A stretch of 64,000 nt of DNA from JAUVPB01 sp965223695 (GTDB lineage: Bacteria; Actinomycetota; Thermoleophilia; Gaiellales; Gaiellaceae): NCBI GenBank assembly GCA_965223695.1, contig CBDCXJ010000019.1:40800-104799 (forward strand), in the 5' to 3' direction. The notes beneath the pieces were generated by a model, which was not told the origin of the DNA, did no database searches, and saw nothing but the letters and a program-made list of their open reading frames with translations. The position numbers and the translations under genes are program-made. Positions 15,021-24,482 of this stretch are shown here, piece by piece (the first letter of the stretch is position 1; each line of letters starts with the position of its first letter).

Positions 15021-16985
15021 CTAGCGCAACGGACCGCCCCACCCACTCGCCGCTCGCCGGCGGAGCATCGCCCTGAACGTCCTCGTCGTCTTCGGAAGCA
15101 GCTCGCCCGTTCCCCACGCGAGGATGACGCCGTACTGGCGGACGAGGTCAAGTGCGTCTAGCTCCCCGTTCCGGTAACGCGCGGCGACAGCTTCCGGCTC
15201 GTCGTCCAGCCAGGCCTCGCGGAGCGACCGAATGCGATCGCGCTCCACCTCCGTTTCTCTGACGTCCACCTCATACAGCGCCAGCTCGGCATCGACCTCT
15301 CTGACAACAACCCCGTAGTCCTTCCGGGCCCGCTCGATGGTGACGTAGCCGTCGGCGACGTCCTCTCGAACCGCAATCGAATCACGCTCGAGCGGATCTC
15401 CGAACCCACCTCCCCCCGACGACGGCCGGCTGAACCGATCGCCCGACTCGAGCCGGAAGTCGGAAAACGCCGCACCGAGGAAGCGCTCGACGCCGTCGCG
15501 CTCCAACCAGAGGCCGGCCGGCATTGACGGAAGTCCGCCGTTGATGCCCCACGAGACAGATCGCTCTCGATCGGAGAGGTACGACATCACGGTGTCCTCG
15601 GCACGGGTCAGCTCGCCGCCCTTGATGAGCCCCATGCCGCCCCTGTAGCGACCGGGCCCGGCGGAGTCGGGGAGCAACTCGTGCTCGGTCGTGACAACAG
15701 GACACAGCCGCTCCTGCCCCTCGTTCGGCTGGAGCAGCAGACCGACGCCGAAGACCGAGGTCAACGCACCCGCACCGTCCCGGCCGTTGCGAGCGCCCCA
15801 GCCGCCGACCATCCAGTCGTACCACATGAACAGCGGACGATCGGGCGAGCGGGCATCCCACCCACCGACCTCCAGGTACTCCATGTTGTAGGAGCACGCC
15901 ATCGCCCGCTCGGGCGCGATCGCCGACCAGAGCTCGATCACGCAGTTCATGATCTTCTCGAAGGTCATGCCAAATCCGCTCACCGCCACGGGCCACTGCG
16001 CGTTCACCACGGAGCCCTCCGGGAGATCGACCGTGATCGGCCGGTAGAAGCCCGAGTTCAACGGGACGTCGGGAAAGAACACCTTGATGCCGTTGACGAC
16101 GGCCGAGAAGCTCGCCCCGAAGGCCGCGTTTGCGAACGATCCCACCGCAGGGTGGGAACCGGAGAGGTCGAAGTCGATGCCGTCGCCGGCGATGGTCATC
16201 TTGACCTTGATCGGGACGAGTCCCTCTTCGTCCGCGGCTGGGTCGAAGTCGAGGTAGTCCTCGGTCTCCCAGGTCCCGTCCGGAAGACCCGCGAGCCGTT
16301 GCCGTGTGAAGCGCTCCGTGTAGTCCTGCACCTCGGCGAAGGCCGTCAGGACCGTGCCCTTGCCGTACTTCTCGATCAGTCGCAAGACCTCGCTCTCCGC
16401 GACCTTCGTCGCCTCGGCCTGCGCGCGCAGGTCGCCTTCGGCATCGCTCGCAGCCCTCGTGTTGGACACGATCAGGCTCACGACGTCCGCTCGAAGCCGC
16501 CCGCGATCCCAGATGCGAAGCGGCGGAATCCGCAGGCCCTCACCGAAGTGCTCGCGGGCATTGAAGTCGAACGACCCGGGCACCTTGCCACCAACGTCGG
16601 CCCAGTGCCCGTTCGACTGCGAGTAGCCGATCAGGTCGTCGCCGGCGAAGATCGGCCGCACGACGCGGACGTCGCTGAAATGCGTCCCTCCGAGGTAAGG
16701 ATCGTTGATCGCGAAGACATCACCGGCGTGGATGTCGTCGCCGAAGGCATCGATGATCGCCTTGGCCGTGTAGTGGAGCGTGCCGACGTGTGAGGCCAGG
16801 TCGTAGCTTCCCTGCGCGACGGTCTCGCCGTCGCGATCACAGAGCGCCGAAGAGAAGTCGCGGTTGTAGATGACGAACGAATGGCAGGTTCGGCGGATCT
16901 GCTCGGACATCTCGTCGACGACCGTCGACAGGGCGTTCTTCAGCACCTCGAACGTCACGGGGTCGAGCGAGCCGGCGCGATGCAT
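15021..16985 (-). CDS. hyuB: HyuB-family hydantoinase/oxoprolinase subunit B
   Basis: This 654-aa protein belongs to the hydantoinase B/oxoprolinase family, the partner of HyuA in ATP-dependent opening of cyclic amides or in carboxylases of the acetone/acetophenone type. Characteristic blocks are DPVTFEVLKNALSTVVDEMS at the start, INDPYLGGTHFSDVRVVRPI, GHWADVGGKVPG and the C-terminal SSGGGGFGDPLERD. The start ATG overlaps the stop of the upstream HyuA frame, so the two are translationally coupled. Substrate cannot be read from sequence. Confidence 0.9.
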   Translation of the reverse strand: MHRAGSLDPVTFEVLKNALSTVVDEMSEQIRRTCHSFVIYNRDFSSALCDRDGETVAQGSYDLASHVGTLHYTAKAIIDAFGDDIHAGDVFAINDPYLGGTHFSDVRVVRPIFAGDDLIGYSQSNGHWADVGGKVPGSFDFNAREHFGEGLRIPPLRIWDRGRLRADVVSLIVSNTRAASDAEGDLRAQAEATKVAESEVLRLIEKYGKGTVLTAFAEVQDYTERFTRQRLAGLPDGTWETEDYLDFDPAADEEGLVPIKVKMTIAGDGIDFDLSGSHPAVGSFANAAFGASFSAVVNGIKVFFPDVPLNSGFYRPITVDLPEGSVVNAQWPVAVSGFGMTFEKIMNCVIELWSAIAPERAMACSYNMEYLEVGGWDARSPDRPLFMWYDWMVGGWGARNGRDGAGALTSVFGVGLLLQPNEGQERLCPVVTTEHELLPDSAGPGRYRGGMGLIKGGELTRAEDTVMSYLSDRERSVSWGINGGLPSMPAGLWLERDGVERFLGAAFSDFRLESGDRFSRPSSGGGGFGDPLERDSIAVREDVADGYVTIERARKDYGVVVREVDAELALYEVDVRETEVERDRIRSLREAWLDDEPEAVAARYRNGELDALDLVRQYGVILAWGTGELLPKTTRTFRAMLRRRAASGWGGPLR

Positions 16986-18454
16986 CAGGCCCCCGCCGGA
17001 ATCTGCATGCGGATGGTGAGGTGAGCCTCGACGGTCGCCGTGACGCCGGGCGGAACCAGCACCGTCGAGTCGATCTGCTCGAACACCGCGGGTCCCTCGA
17101 TGGTCGCGCCTGCAGGGAAGTCGGGTCGTCGGAATATGGGCGTATCGACGGGACCGTCGACGTCGTCGAACCAGACCGGCCGCGTCGAGCTGGGCCCGAA
17201 GGAGGCGCCGTCGGCGTCGTGGAGCTCGAGCTCGGCCTTTGGCGTGACGCCGACCGCGACGACGTTGAGTCGGTAGATCTCAACCGGCGCCTCGTCTCGT
17301 CTGTAGTTGTGTTCGCGCTCGTGCTGATCGTGGAAGCTGGCGAGGGCCTCCTCGAGAGAGGTGATGGAAGCCCCGACCGCGACATCGAGCGAGCGCCATT
17401 GGCCGACGTAGCGCATGTCGATCGATCGCTGCAGACGCATGCGCGCCTCGGGAATCCCTTCTGTCTCCAGGCGGTCGCGCGCTTCCGCTTCGAGCCGAGC
17501 GAAGGCAGCCTCGATCTCGTCGCTGGTGGCCTCATCGGCGCGAGCGAGGAACATCGCCGAGAGGTCGTGCCGGACGTCGACGAGGAGGCAGCCCAACGCC
17601 GAAGCGATACCGGGGTTTGGCGGCACGAGCACCGTTGGGATCGCAAGCTCTCGCGCCAGCGCGGCCCCGTGGAGCGCTCCTGCGCCGCCGAACACCACGA
17701 GGGCGAAGTCACGCGGGTCGTACCCCTGCCGGATCGAGAGGAGACGGATAGCGTCGGCCATGTTCGCGTTGGCGACGTCGATGATCGCCTGTGCGGCACG
17801 CGGGAGGTCGAGTCCGAGCGGCTCGGCCACGCCGGTGCGGACCGCGACGGCGGCCAGCGACTCGTCAAGCGTCAGCTCACCTCCAATGAGCTCGTGCCCG
17901 AGCCGACCGAGCACGACGTTGGCGTCGGTGTTCGTCGGATCCTCGTTCCCGAACCCGTAGCAGGCGGGTCCGGGGTCCGCTCCGGCCGATTGCGGACCAT
18001 TGTGCAGCGAGCCGGCTTCGTCGATCCAGGCGAGCGAGCCGCCGCCCGCGCCAATTGTGAGCACGTCGATGCTCGGGAAGCAGATCGGGTAGCCGAACTG
18101 CACCGACCACTCCTTGGTAACGCGCAGCTCGCCTGCATACGTCAGCGAGATGTCGGCACTGGTGCCACCCATATCGAGGCCGATCGAGTTCTCGTAGCCG
18201 CAAAGCGTCGCGATGTGGCGGCTCGCAATCGCGCCGGCCGCGATGCCAGATCCGGCGAGGCGAACGGCGAACCGCTCCGCAGTCGTCGGCGTCATCACTC
18301 CGCCACCCGAGTGGATCATCAGCAGGTCGCCCTGGTAGCCGCGCGTCTTCAGGTCGCCGTCGAGATCGCGAACGTACTGCGCGACGAGCGGCGACAGGAG
18401 CGCGTTGCCGACCGTGGTCGAGAAGCGATCGTGCTCGAAGATCTCGGGTAGCAC
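16985..18454 (-). CDS. hyuA: HyuA-family subunit, C-terminal part (frameshifted gene)
   Basis: These 489 codons continue the protein begun at 19022. They start at GTG 18454 with VLPEIFEHDRFSTT and include the ASKHA-type blocks GLDMGGTSADISLTY, IGAGGGSLAWID, GADPGPACYG, TDANVVLGRLG and VVFGGAGALHGAALA, then the C-terminal hydantoinase A domain (DMRYVGQWRSLDV). HyuA activates the substrate carbonyl with ATP. The two frames together make 677 residues, the normal HyuA length. The GTG immediately follows the TGA of the N-terminal frame, so reinitiation could make a split protein; otherwise the gene is inactivated. Confidence 0.8.
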   Translation of the reverse strand: MLPEIFEHDRFSTTVGNALLSPLVAQYVRDLDGDLKTRGYQGDLLMIHSGGGVMTPTTAERFAVRLAGSGIAAGAIASRHIATLCGYENSIGLDMGGTSADISLTYAGELRVTKEWSVQFGYPICFPSIDVLTIGAGGGSLAWIDEAGSLHNGPQSAGADPGPACYGFGNEDPTNTDANVVLGRLGHELIGGELTLDESLAAVAVRTGVAEPLGLDLPRAAQAIIDVANANMADAIRLLSIRQGYDPRDFALVVFGGAGALHGAALARELAIPTVLVPPNPGIASALGCLLVDVRHDLSAMFLARADEATSDEIEAAFARLEAEARDRLETEGIPEARMRLQRSIDMRYVGQWRSLDVAVGASITSLEEALASFHDQHEREHNYRRDEAPVEIYRLNVVAVGVTPKAELELHDADGASFGPSSTRPVWFDDVDGPVDTPIFRRPDFPAGATIEGPAVFEQIDSTVLVPPGVTATVEAHLTIRMQIPAGA

Positions 18455-18455
18455 C

Positions 18456-19022
18456 TCACTCGATGTGCAGATCGAGACGCCGGGCAGTTTCCTCCTCGAG
18501 GATCTCGCGCATCCGGATCTCGTGAGCCGGGTTCACGAACGAGTTCATGAAACAGACGGCGACCGTGGCCATCCCGCGCCGGCGGATGATGCGGGCGACC
18601 TGCCGCGCCTCGTCTTCGTCCAGCGGCGTGATCACGTGACCGGCGTAGTCGATGCGCTCCGTCACGCCAAGACGGTCGCGACGCCGGATGTAGGGCGGCG
18701 CCACGTCCCTGTAGGCGTCCCAGAGATCGTCCTTGTCCTTCGTCCCGCGACGGATCTCGATCACGTCGCGGAACCCTCGCGTGGTCACCATCGCCGCCGG
18801 TGGGAGTTTGCGTGTGATCAAGGCGTTGGTCGGCATGGTCGTGCCGTGCGCGAAGAAGGTGACGTCGTTCAGGTCGACGCCGACTCTTTCCATCCCCTCG
18901 AGCACACCGTCACGCGGGTCGACCGTCGAGCGGACCTTGCCGATCTCGACCGAGCCGGTGGCCTCGTCGAGGACGCAGACGTCCGTGAACGTTCCACCCA
19001 CGTCGACCGCGACACGCTTCAT
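18456..19022 (-). CDS. hyuA: HyuA-family subunit, N-terminal part (frameshifted gene)
   Basis: Residues 1-188 carry the N-terminal hydantoinase/oxoprolinase domain: VAVDVGGTFTDVCVLDEATG, then FFAHGTTMPTNALITRK (phosphate and substrate loop), VTTRGFRDVIEIRRGTK and VAVCFMNSFVNPAHE. It stops at TGA right where intact homologues continue, as in LHISSEVLPE. Restoring two bases (a TC) before GAGTGAG rejoins the frames, so loss of one TC of a TCTC pair is a likely cause. It follows the racemase-fold gene by 2 bases, as an operon. Confidence 0.8.
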   Translation of the reverse strand: MKRVAVDVGGTFTDVCVLDEATGSVEIGKVRSTVDPRDGVLEGMERVGVDLNDVTFFAHGTTMPTNALITRKLPPAAMVTTRGFRDVIEIRRGTKDKDDLWDAYRDVAPPYIRRRDRLGVTERIDYAGHVITPLDEDEARQVARIIRRRGMATVAVCFMNSFVNPAHEIRMREILEEETARRLDLHIE

Positions 19023-19024
19023 GC

Positions 19025-19798
19025 TTACGGTGCCGCGTCGGCGTCACTGGCCGCGGCCGCGTCGAGCATCGCCGTGACCATGTCGGGTTTGGCGACACTC
19101 GGCCTCGGGAACGCAACGCGACTGTGACTCAACCCGAGGCCAAGGAGCGCCTCGACGAGCTTGTAGGTGAGGGGACCCGGATTGATCACCGGCACGGGGA
19201 CGTTCTCGATCAGGTGCGGATGCGCCTCGTGCATCGTCGTAGAGCCGAGACAGATGACGTCGGCACCGTCATCGACGCAGCGAAGGCCCGTCTCGACGAG
19301 CCGCGGGAGGATCTCGTCCTCCCGCCCGCGGAGCAGGTTCTCGGCGTCGGGCTTGACGTCGATCGAACGGATCGAAGCGCACTTGTCGGCAAGACCCCAC
19401 TGCTCGAGGCTCAGCCTGCACAGATGGTTCCAAGGCCGCCACATGTTCAGCACGGAGAACCTCGTGCCGAGGAGCAGCGCCATCAGATAGGACGCCTTGC
19501 CTCCCCCGATCACCGGGATGTCGAGCACGGAGCGGAGGGCGGGCACCCCGGCGTCGCTCGTGGTGTCGACACAGACGGCGTCGAAACGCTCTTGCTCCGC
19601 GCGCAGCCCTGCCTCGAACATCGCCAGCTCCATGATTGCCGTGTCGTGCTGGCTCTCGTATCCGGCCGGGCCCGCCTTGACCGGCTCGTAGACGAACTCG
19701 ATGTCAGGGTCGATCCGGCACGAGGCCAGCTGGGCGCGCCGGTTCGTGACACCCTCCTCGCCGAACGCGTACGGGACGAGCACGAGCACTCTCGCCAC
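19025..19798 (-). CDS. Asp/Glu/hydantoin racemase-fold protein lacking both catalytic Cys
   Basis: The 257-aa protein has the double-domain fold of PLP-independent Asp/Glu and hydantoin racemases: RFDAVCVDTTSDAGVPALRS, the central GRE-rich helix region, then GADVICLGSTTMHEA. Start GTG 19798 has GGAGGG upstream. In hydantoin racemases the two acid/base residues are cysteines, in the C-F-x-D-P-G and L-G-C motifs. Here these positions are T79 and S186, so a two-cysteine racemase mechanism is not expected. Its position directly before HyuA/HyuB still ties it to cyclic amide or amino acid metabolism. It may be a relative with another reaction (decarboxylase or isomerase). Confidence 0.8.
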   Translation of the reverse strand: MARVLVLVPYAFGEEGVTNRRAQLASCRIDPDIEFVYEPVKAGPAGYESQHDTAIMELAMFEAGLRAEQERFDAVCVDTTSDAGVPALRSVLDIPVIGGGKASYLMALLLGTRFSVLNMWRPWNHLCRLSLEQWGLADKCASIRSIDVKPDAENLLRGREDEILPRLVETGLRCVDDGADVICLGSTTMHEAHPHLIENVPVPVINPGPLTYKLVEALLGLGLSHSRVAFPRPSVAKPDMVTAMLDAAAASDADAAP

Positions 19799-19949
19799 GG
19801 CATCCCTCCACCGTTTGGACTGACAGCCTGTTAGGCGGTTCTACCTGGTGTCAATGGGTGCTGTCAACAGCCCCAGAGCCGCGGATAGCATCGGTGGGAG
19901 TCGCGAAGTAGGTCCGGCCATCCCGATGACCGAACGGAGGGCAGCGCGA

Positions 19950-20324
19950 ATGCACGCACTGAAGGATCATGTCCCGCTCGTCGCGGCGGGTGACGGCTTC
20001 GAGTCGCGCATGGACGAGTGGGGCGACCTCGTCGTCTCGTTCGAGACGGTTCCCGCCGGCACCGATTCGGCGCCTCTCTTCAAGGGGCTGCCCGGCGAGA
20101 GCTGCCAGTGTCCGCACTGGGGCTACATCTTCAAGGGCAAGATGATCGTGCGCTACGAAGACGGCGAGGAGACCATCAGCGCTGGCCAGGCGTACTACAT
20201 GCCTCCTGGACACGTTCCGCTATTCGTCGAGGAGACCGAGGTAGTCGAGTTCAGCCCGAAGGCGGAGAAGGAAGCGACGATCGAGGCGGTACGGCAGAAC
20301 CTCGAAAGGACCGGCGCTAGCTAG
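19950..20324 (+). CDS. Small cupin protein
   Basis: ATG 19950 has GGAGGG at proper spacing and gives 124 aa; in-frame upstream starts lack such a site. The sequence contains a cupin-like core: CQCPHWGYIFKGKMIVRYED (motif 1, only one clear histidine) and GQAYYMPPGHVPLFVEETEV (motif 2 with His). It may sense or modify a small ligand. It is divergent from the racemase-fold gene and convergent with hyuB2, sharing the last 4 bases. Single-domain cupins are often found beside hydantoin-type catabolic clusters, but function is unassigned. Confidence 0.75.
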   Translation: MHALKDHVPLVAAGDGFESRMDEWGDLVVSFETVPAGTDSAPLFKGLPGESCQCPHWGYIFKGKMIVRYEDGEETISAGQAYYMPPGHVPLFVEETEVVEFSPKAEKEATIEAVRQNLERTGAS

Positions 20325-22087
20325 CGCGTCTGCGCCTCCGTCTGGGCACGTCGGCGCGCCGTTGCCGCCTCGTCGACCTCGCCCGAGTCGGTGACGACCA
20401 CGCCGTAGACCGACTCGGCTCGCTCACGGGAGATCCAGCCCTCGACGACGTCGTGGCGGACCCGCTCGGAGTCACGCTCGGCCGGAGGGCCGTAGCCGCC
20501 CCCGCCGCAAGAGATCGAAACGATCGTCTCACCGGGCTCGAGCCGCGCCCGCTCGGGGCTGGCCTCGACGAGCTCGCCCGAAACGAGCCGCTTGTGCTGT
20601 GTAGCCCGCGCGCCTGCCATGCCTCCGCGCACGCCTTGTGCCGGCGTCACAGTTCCGTCGCTCGTGTACATGACGTCGATCGAGCAGCCGATGGGCCCAT
20701 ATTCGACCGTGGCTCCCGGCGCTCCCCTAAACCGTCCCGCGCCCTCGCTGTCGCGAATGATGCGCTGGTCCTCTATCCGGATCGGGTGCCGTCGCTCGTC
20801 CATTTCCACGCTGTCGCGAAGCACGGCTCCAGAGACAACGGGCACAGCGTTCAACAGCCAACCGTCGTCGCCCGGCATTCCAGCCCCGCCCGTTACCGCT
20901 GGCAGAATCACCTGGTTGATGAACGGGGTACCGCCCGTGCGTGGATCGTCGCCTGACAGGACACCAAAGGCCGGCGGCATGTTCACGCCTGCCTCGGCCA
21001 TACCGACGCCCTCGCCGAGCTCGGCAATCGCACGCGCAATCGCATTGATGACCCGATCGGTCGGGCTCATCCCGGACGAGCAGCAGGCCGGGTGGCGCGG
21101 GATCCCGGCGACGCAGTTCTCCCGCAAGAGGACCCTGACGCGCCGGAAGCTCCCCGCGTTCGGAGGCACAGCCTCCGAGAGACTGTTGAACACCGCGATC
21201 AGTGCCGCGCCCCTGGCGTAGGCCTCGGTCATGTTGAAACCGCAGGGCATGCAGTCGGGGTTGTCACGCAGATCGACCTCGACCAGCCCGTCGTCGGGCC
21301 GGACGTCGACCGACACCGAAAGCGGAATCCCGTCGGGGATCCCCGGGAACGGGTCGTGCGCGGTCGTGGCCGTCACTCGTCCGCTCGGCAGCTTCGAAAC
21401 GACCTCGACCATGCGCTGTTCGCTGTAGTCGAACCAGCTGCGCGCGTAGGCGTGAAGCGTGTCCCAGCCGTATTCGTCACCCATCTCGAGCAGCAGCCTC
21501 TCGCCGATGCGGGCCGCGCCAATCTGGGCGAGGTAGTCACCGCGCCAGTCGTCGGGCACGCGGATCCGCATACGGCACATGCGGATGATGTCCTCGCAAT
21601 CGCTGTAGTCCTGCTGTATCCGCGTGTGAGCAAAGATCACCGTCCCCTCGTCGTAGACGTCGCGGGCCGTCGAGGAGTACGTGGTGGGCCGCGAGGCGCC
21701 GCAATCTGCGACGTGCGCCTTGGTGAAGACCGTGAAATGGTGCCTTCCCTCGTCGTCGATCACGGGCACGAGGATCGAGTGGTCAGCGGGATGGGTGTTG
21801 CCGTGATACGGCGAGTTGTTCAGAAACGCGTCGCCGCGGCGAAGCTCTGGATGCAGCTCGTGCAGCGCACGGGCGGCGAGATCGCCGCCGAGAACGTGAA
21901 TGGGAAGCGACTCGGCGGCGGCCAGGAACTCGCAATCCCGCGTAATGATCGCGCAGGAAAGATCTCGCGCCGTCGCGAGCACCCCAGAGCGACTCGTACG
22001 GAAGAGCGTGTTGATCATCGCGCGCACCACGCTCTCGAACCGGTTCGAGAGAACCGCCAGGTCGACGCCGTCGAGCTCACGCGTCAT
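20321..22087 (-). CDS. hyuB: HyuB-family hydantoinase/oxoprolinase/carboxylase subunit B (second copy)
   Basis: This is a 588-aa hydantoinase B family protein, more like acetone/acetophenone carboxylase alpha-type subunits in length than the first copy. Blocks: RFESVVRAMINTLFRTSRSG, DAFLNNSPYHGNTHPADHSI, FTKAHVADCGASRPTTYSST, LRDNPDCMPCGFNMTEAYAR, and the terminal ISCGGGGYGPPAERDSERV. The start overlaps the hyuA2 stop by 4 bases. It is the last gene of the amidohydrolase/NifU-like/HyuA/HyuB operon. It probably forms the heteromer that acts on the ATP-activated substrate. Confidence 0.9.
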   Translation of the reverse strand: MTRELDGVDLAVLSNRFESVVRAMINTLFRTSRSGVLATARDLSCAIITRDCEFLAAAESLPIHVLGGDLAARALHELHPELRRGDAFLNNSPYHGNTHPADHSILVPVIDDEGRHHFTVFTKAHVADCGASRPTTYSSTARDVYDEGTVIFAHTRIQQDYSDCEDIIRMCRMRIRVPDDWRGDYLAQIGAARIGERLLLEMGDEYGWDTLHAYARSWFDYSEQRMVEVVSKLPSGRVTATTAHDPFPGIPDGIPLSVSVDVRPDDGLVEVDLRDNPDCMPCGFNMTEAYARGAALIAVFNSLSEAVPPNAGSFRRVRVLLRENCVAGIPRHPACCSSGMSPTDRVINAIARAIAELGEGVGMAEAGVNMPPAFGVLSGDDPRTGGTPFINQVILPAVTGGAGMPGDDGWLLNAVPVVSGAVLRDSVEMDERRHPIRIEDQRIIRDSEGAGRFRGAPGATVEYGPIGCSIDVMYTSDGTVTPAQGVRGGMAGARATQHKRLVSGELVEASPERARLEPGETIVSISCGGGGYGPPAERDSERVRHDVVEGWISRERAESVYGVVVTDSGEVDEAATARRRAQTEAQTR

Positions 22088-24174
22088 GCGTCACCTCCCG
22101 GAAGGATCGACAAGCTACCGCTGGTCGTTCGCTCGGCTGACGCTCCTGGCTCGAGCACGACCGTCGTCACCGGCGACTCGATGATCGCCGGCCCGACGCG
22201 GGTCTCGCCTGTCATGAGTCGCTCGAGGTCAATGATCGTGGTGTCCACCATGCCCTCGCCGGCGAAGTAGGCGGAGCGCCGCCCGTTTGACTCGCGTGGC
22301 CCGGTCGCAGCTGGGGCGAACTTCGGAACGCTGACCTCTCGCAGCCGGCAGCTGACGCGGGCGTGCCAGGTGACGAGCTCGATCTCCGAGTCGGGGTCGT
22401 GAACGGCGAAGAGCTCAGCGTGTGCCGCGTGGAAATCCTCGCGCAGCCGCTCGACGTCGGCGGGCGAGCCGAAGCGTGTGCCGCGCACGGGCACGTCGAT
22501 CTCCCAGGTTTGCCCGACGTAGCGCGCCTCGACCGACGACTCGATGCTCGTCTCGACGGCCTCGGCGCCGGGCCCATCGTCGAAGCGCTCGCAATCGTCT
22601 GCGAGCTGGGACAGGGCTCCGTTGACCGCTTCGAAATCGAAGTCACCCGTGGTGGTCAGACAGGTGCGCGAGAACTCGCCACTCAGGTCGGACATCAGCG
22701 CGCCGGCCGCGCTGAGCGCTGCAGCGGGCTCCGGGATGATCACGCGCCCACACCCCAGCCGTCGCGCGATCGCAACCGCGTTGAGGCCAGCCGCGCCGCC
22801 ACCGCTTACGAGTACCGCCCGCCTTGGATCGATCCCCTGGTTGACGGTGATCTCCTCGATCGCACGCGCCATCCTCTCGGTCACGAGCCGCAGCACCGCA
22901 GCGGCGCCCTCCTCGAGCCCGAGGCCGAGCGGCCCACCAACGTGCTCTTCGAGTGCCCGGCCCGCTGCCTCGCCGTCGAGCTGCATCGCCCCGCCGAGGA
23001 AGTAGCCCGGGTCGATGTAGCCGAGCACGAGTGCGGCGTCGGTAACGGTCGGCCGGGCGCCGCCTCGCCCGTAACAGGCGGGTCCCGGCTCGGCCCCCGC
23101 GCTGTCCGGGCCCACGTGCAGCAGGCCCCCCGAGTCGACCCGGGCCAGGCTTCCGCCGCCCGCCCCGATGCTGCGCACGTCGATCGAGGGGAAGCCGGTC
23201 ATGTGGCCGAAGAACGCATCGCCGAGCCAGGTCTCCCGCGTGAGCGGGATTCGGCCGCGCCGGACGACGCTGACGTCGTAGCTCGTACCACCCGCGTCGG
23301 TAACCACGATTGTCTCTGCGGCCGCTTCGGCGCGCGCGTACTCGCGCCCGGCGACCGGTGACATCGCCGGGCCGGAGCCGATCGAGAGGATCGGCCGCTC
23401 CGCCATGTCGTCCCCATCAACGAGGCCGCCACTGGACGTGACCAGCAGCAAGCGGCTGTCGGGGTTGAGACCGGCGTCGGACAGACGCTGCGCCAGACCG
23501 CGCAGGTAAGAGGTCATGACGGGCTTGAGCGAGGCGTCGATCGCAGTCGCCGACGCGCGCCGGTACTCGCGAATCGCGGGGTTGAGCGCATGCGAGAGCG
23601 TGTACGCGACATCCGGCAGCAGCCGCTCGAGCAGCGCCCCGAGCTCTCGTTCGTGCTTCGGGTTCACCGTCGACCAGAGCAAGCAGATCGCGACCGCTTC
23701 GACCTCGGCGTCTGCCAGTCTTTCCACGATCTCGGCGGCGACCTCCTCGTCGAGCGCACGGACGATCTCGCCGTCGGCGCCGATGCGCTCGGGGACCTCG
23801 TGGGTGAGCGATCGCGGGATGTAGGGCTCCGGGTAGGGCCGTGACCAGTCGAAGATGTCGGTGCGCCCGCCCTCGCGAAAAAGCAGGATGTCGGGATGCC
23901 CTCCCGTCGTCAGGAATGCGGTGCGCGCCGTCGCGCCCGTGAGGATTGCGTTCGTTGCGCGCGTCGTGCCATGGACGAACAGCTCACACCGGCCGAGCAG
24001 CAGCCGGCGATCTGTCCCCAGATCGCCCGCGGCGATCTCGAAGACGTCGAGCACGCCTTGCGCCGGATCGTCGGGCGTCGTCGCCGCCTTGTACAGATGG
24101 AATCGCCCGTCGTCCTCGACGACAAGATCCGTGAAGGTCCCGCCCGTGTCGACCGCGAAGCGCACGCCCGTCAC
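22084..24174 (-). CDS. hyuA: HyuA-family hydantoinase/oxoprolinase/carboxylase subunit A (second copy)
   Basis: The frame is open to 24336, but GTG 24174 overlaps the TGA of the NifU-like gene (GTGA) and begins VTGVRFAVDTGGTFTDLVVE, so it is the start; the product is 696 aa. Blocks: LFVHGTTRATNAILTG, FREGGRTDIFDWSRPYPEPY, LLVTSSGGLVDGDD, TDAGGTSYDVSVVRRG, IGAGGGSLARVD and VSGGGAAGLNAVAIARR. It is intact, unlike the first copy. It should bind ATP and activate the substrate for HyuB. Confidence 0.9.
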   Translation of the reverse strand: MTGVRFAVDTGGTFTDLVVEDDGRFHLYKAATTPDDPAQGVLDVFEIAAGDLGTDRRLLLGRCELFVHGTTRATNAILTGATARTAFLTTGGHPDILLFREGGRTDIFDWSRPYPEPYIPRSLTHEVPERIGADGEIVRALDEEVAAEIVERLADAEVEAVAICLLWSTVNPKHERELGALLERLLPDVAYTLSHALNPAIREYRRASATAIDASLKPVMTSYLRGLAQRLSDAGLNPDSRLLLVTSSGGLVDGDDMAERPILSIGSGPAMSPVAGREYARAEAAAETIVVTDAGGTSYDVSVVRRGRIPLTRETWLGDAFFGHMTGFPSIDVRSIGAGGGSLARVDSGGLLHVGPDSAGAEPGPACYGRGGARPTVTDAALVLGYIDPGYFLGGAMQLDGEAAGRALEEHVGGPLGLGLEEGAAAVLRLVTERMARAIEEITVNQGIDPRRAVLVSGGGAAGLNAVAIARRLGCGRVIIPEPAAALSAAGALMSDLSGEFSRTCLTTTGDFDFEAVNGALSQLADDCERFDDGPGAEAVETSIESSVEARYVGQTWEIDVPVRGTRFGSPADVERLREDFHAAHAELFAVHDPDSEIELVTWHARVSCRLREVSVPKFAPAATGPRESNGRRSAYFAGEGMVDTTIIDLERLMTGETRVGPAIIESPVTTVVLEPGASAERTTSGSLSILPGGDA

Positions 24175-24482
24175 CCAGCGGGCGCAAGATGACGAAACGC
24201 TCGCCCGAGTCGCTCCTCGGCCTCGGCCGAAATGCGGCTTCCCTCGATCGTGACGTTCACCACGCCAGGAACCTCCATCAGGGCAGGACGCAGCGTTGAT
24301 GCGGTCGTCACCGGGCGCAGCGGGCAGCCGCAACACATCCCGGTGAACCGCAGCTTCACATCTACCCCGTCGATCGAGGCGACCTCCGCGCCCCCGGCAT
24401 GTGCGGCCAGCAGGGGTCGGACCGACTCGAGCGCAGCCTCGACCGCCGCGGCATCGACCGGCGTGCCTACCGCCGCGCTCAC
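24171..24482 (-). CDS. NifU-like Fe-S cluster protein
   Basis: The 103-aa protein matches the C-terminal NifU domain: VRPLLAAHAGGAEVAS, VKLRFTGMCCGCPLRP and EVPGVVNVTIEG. Its C50-C51-G52-C53 gives the CxxC pair that bridges an Fe-S cluster in NifU/Nfu proteins, which hand clusters to target enzymes. No cysteine desulfurase or other suf/isc gene is near. It is fused into the operon by 4-base overlaps on both sides (amidohydrolase before, HyuA after), so it is made stoichiometrically with them. Either a partner needs an Fe-S cluster, or the fold has been adopted as a metal-binding subunit. Confidence 0.8.
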   Translation of the reverse strand: MSAAVGTPVDAAAVEAALESVRPLLAAHAGGAEVASIDGVDVKLRFTGMCCGCPLRPVTTASTLRPALMEVPGVVNVTIEGSRISAEAEERLGRAFRHLAPAG

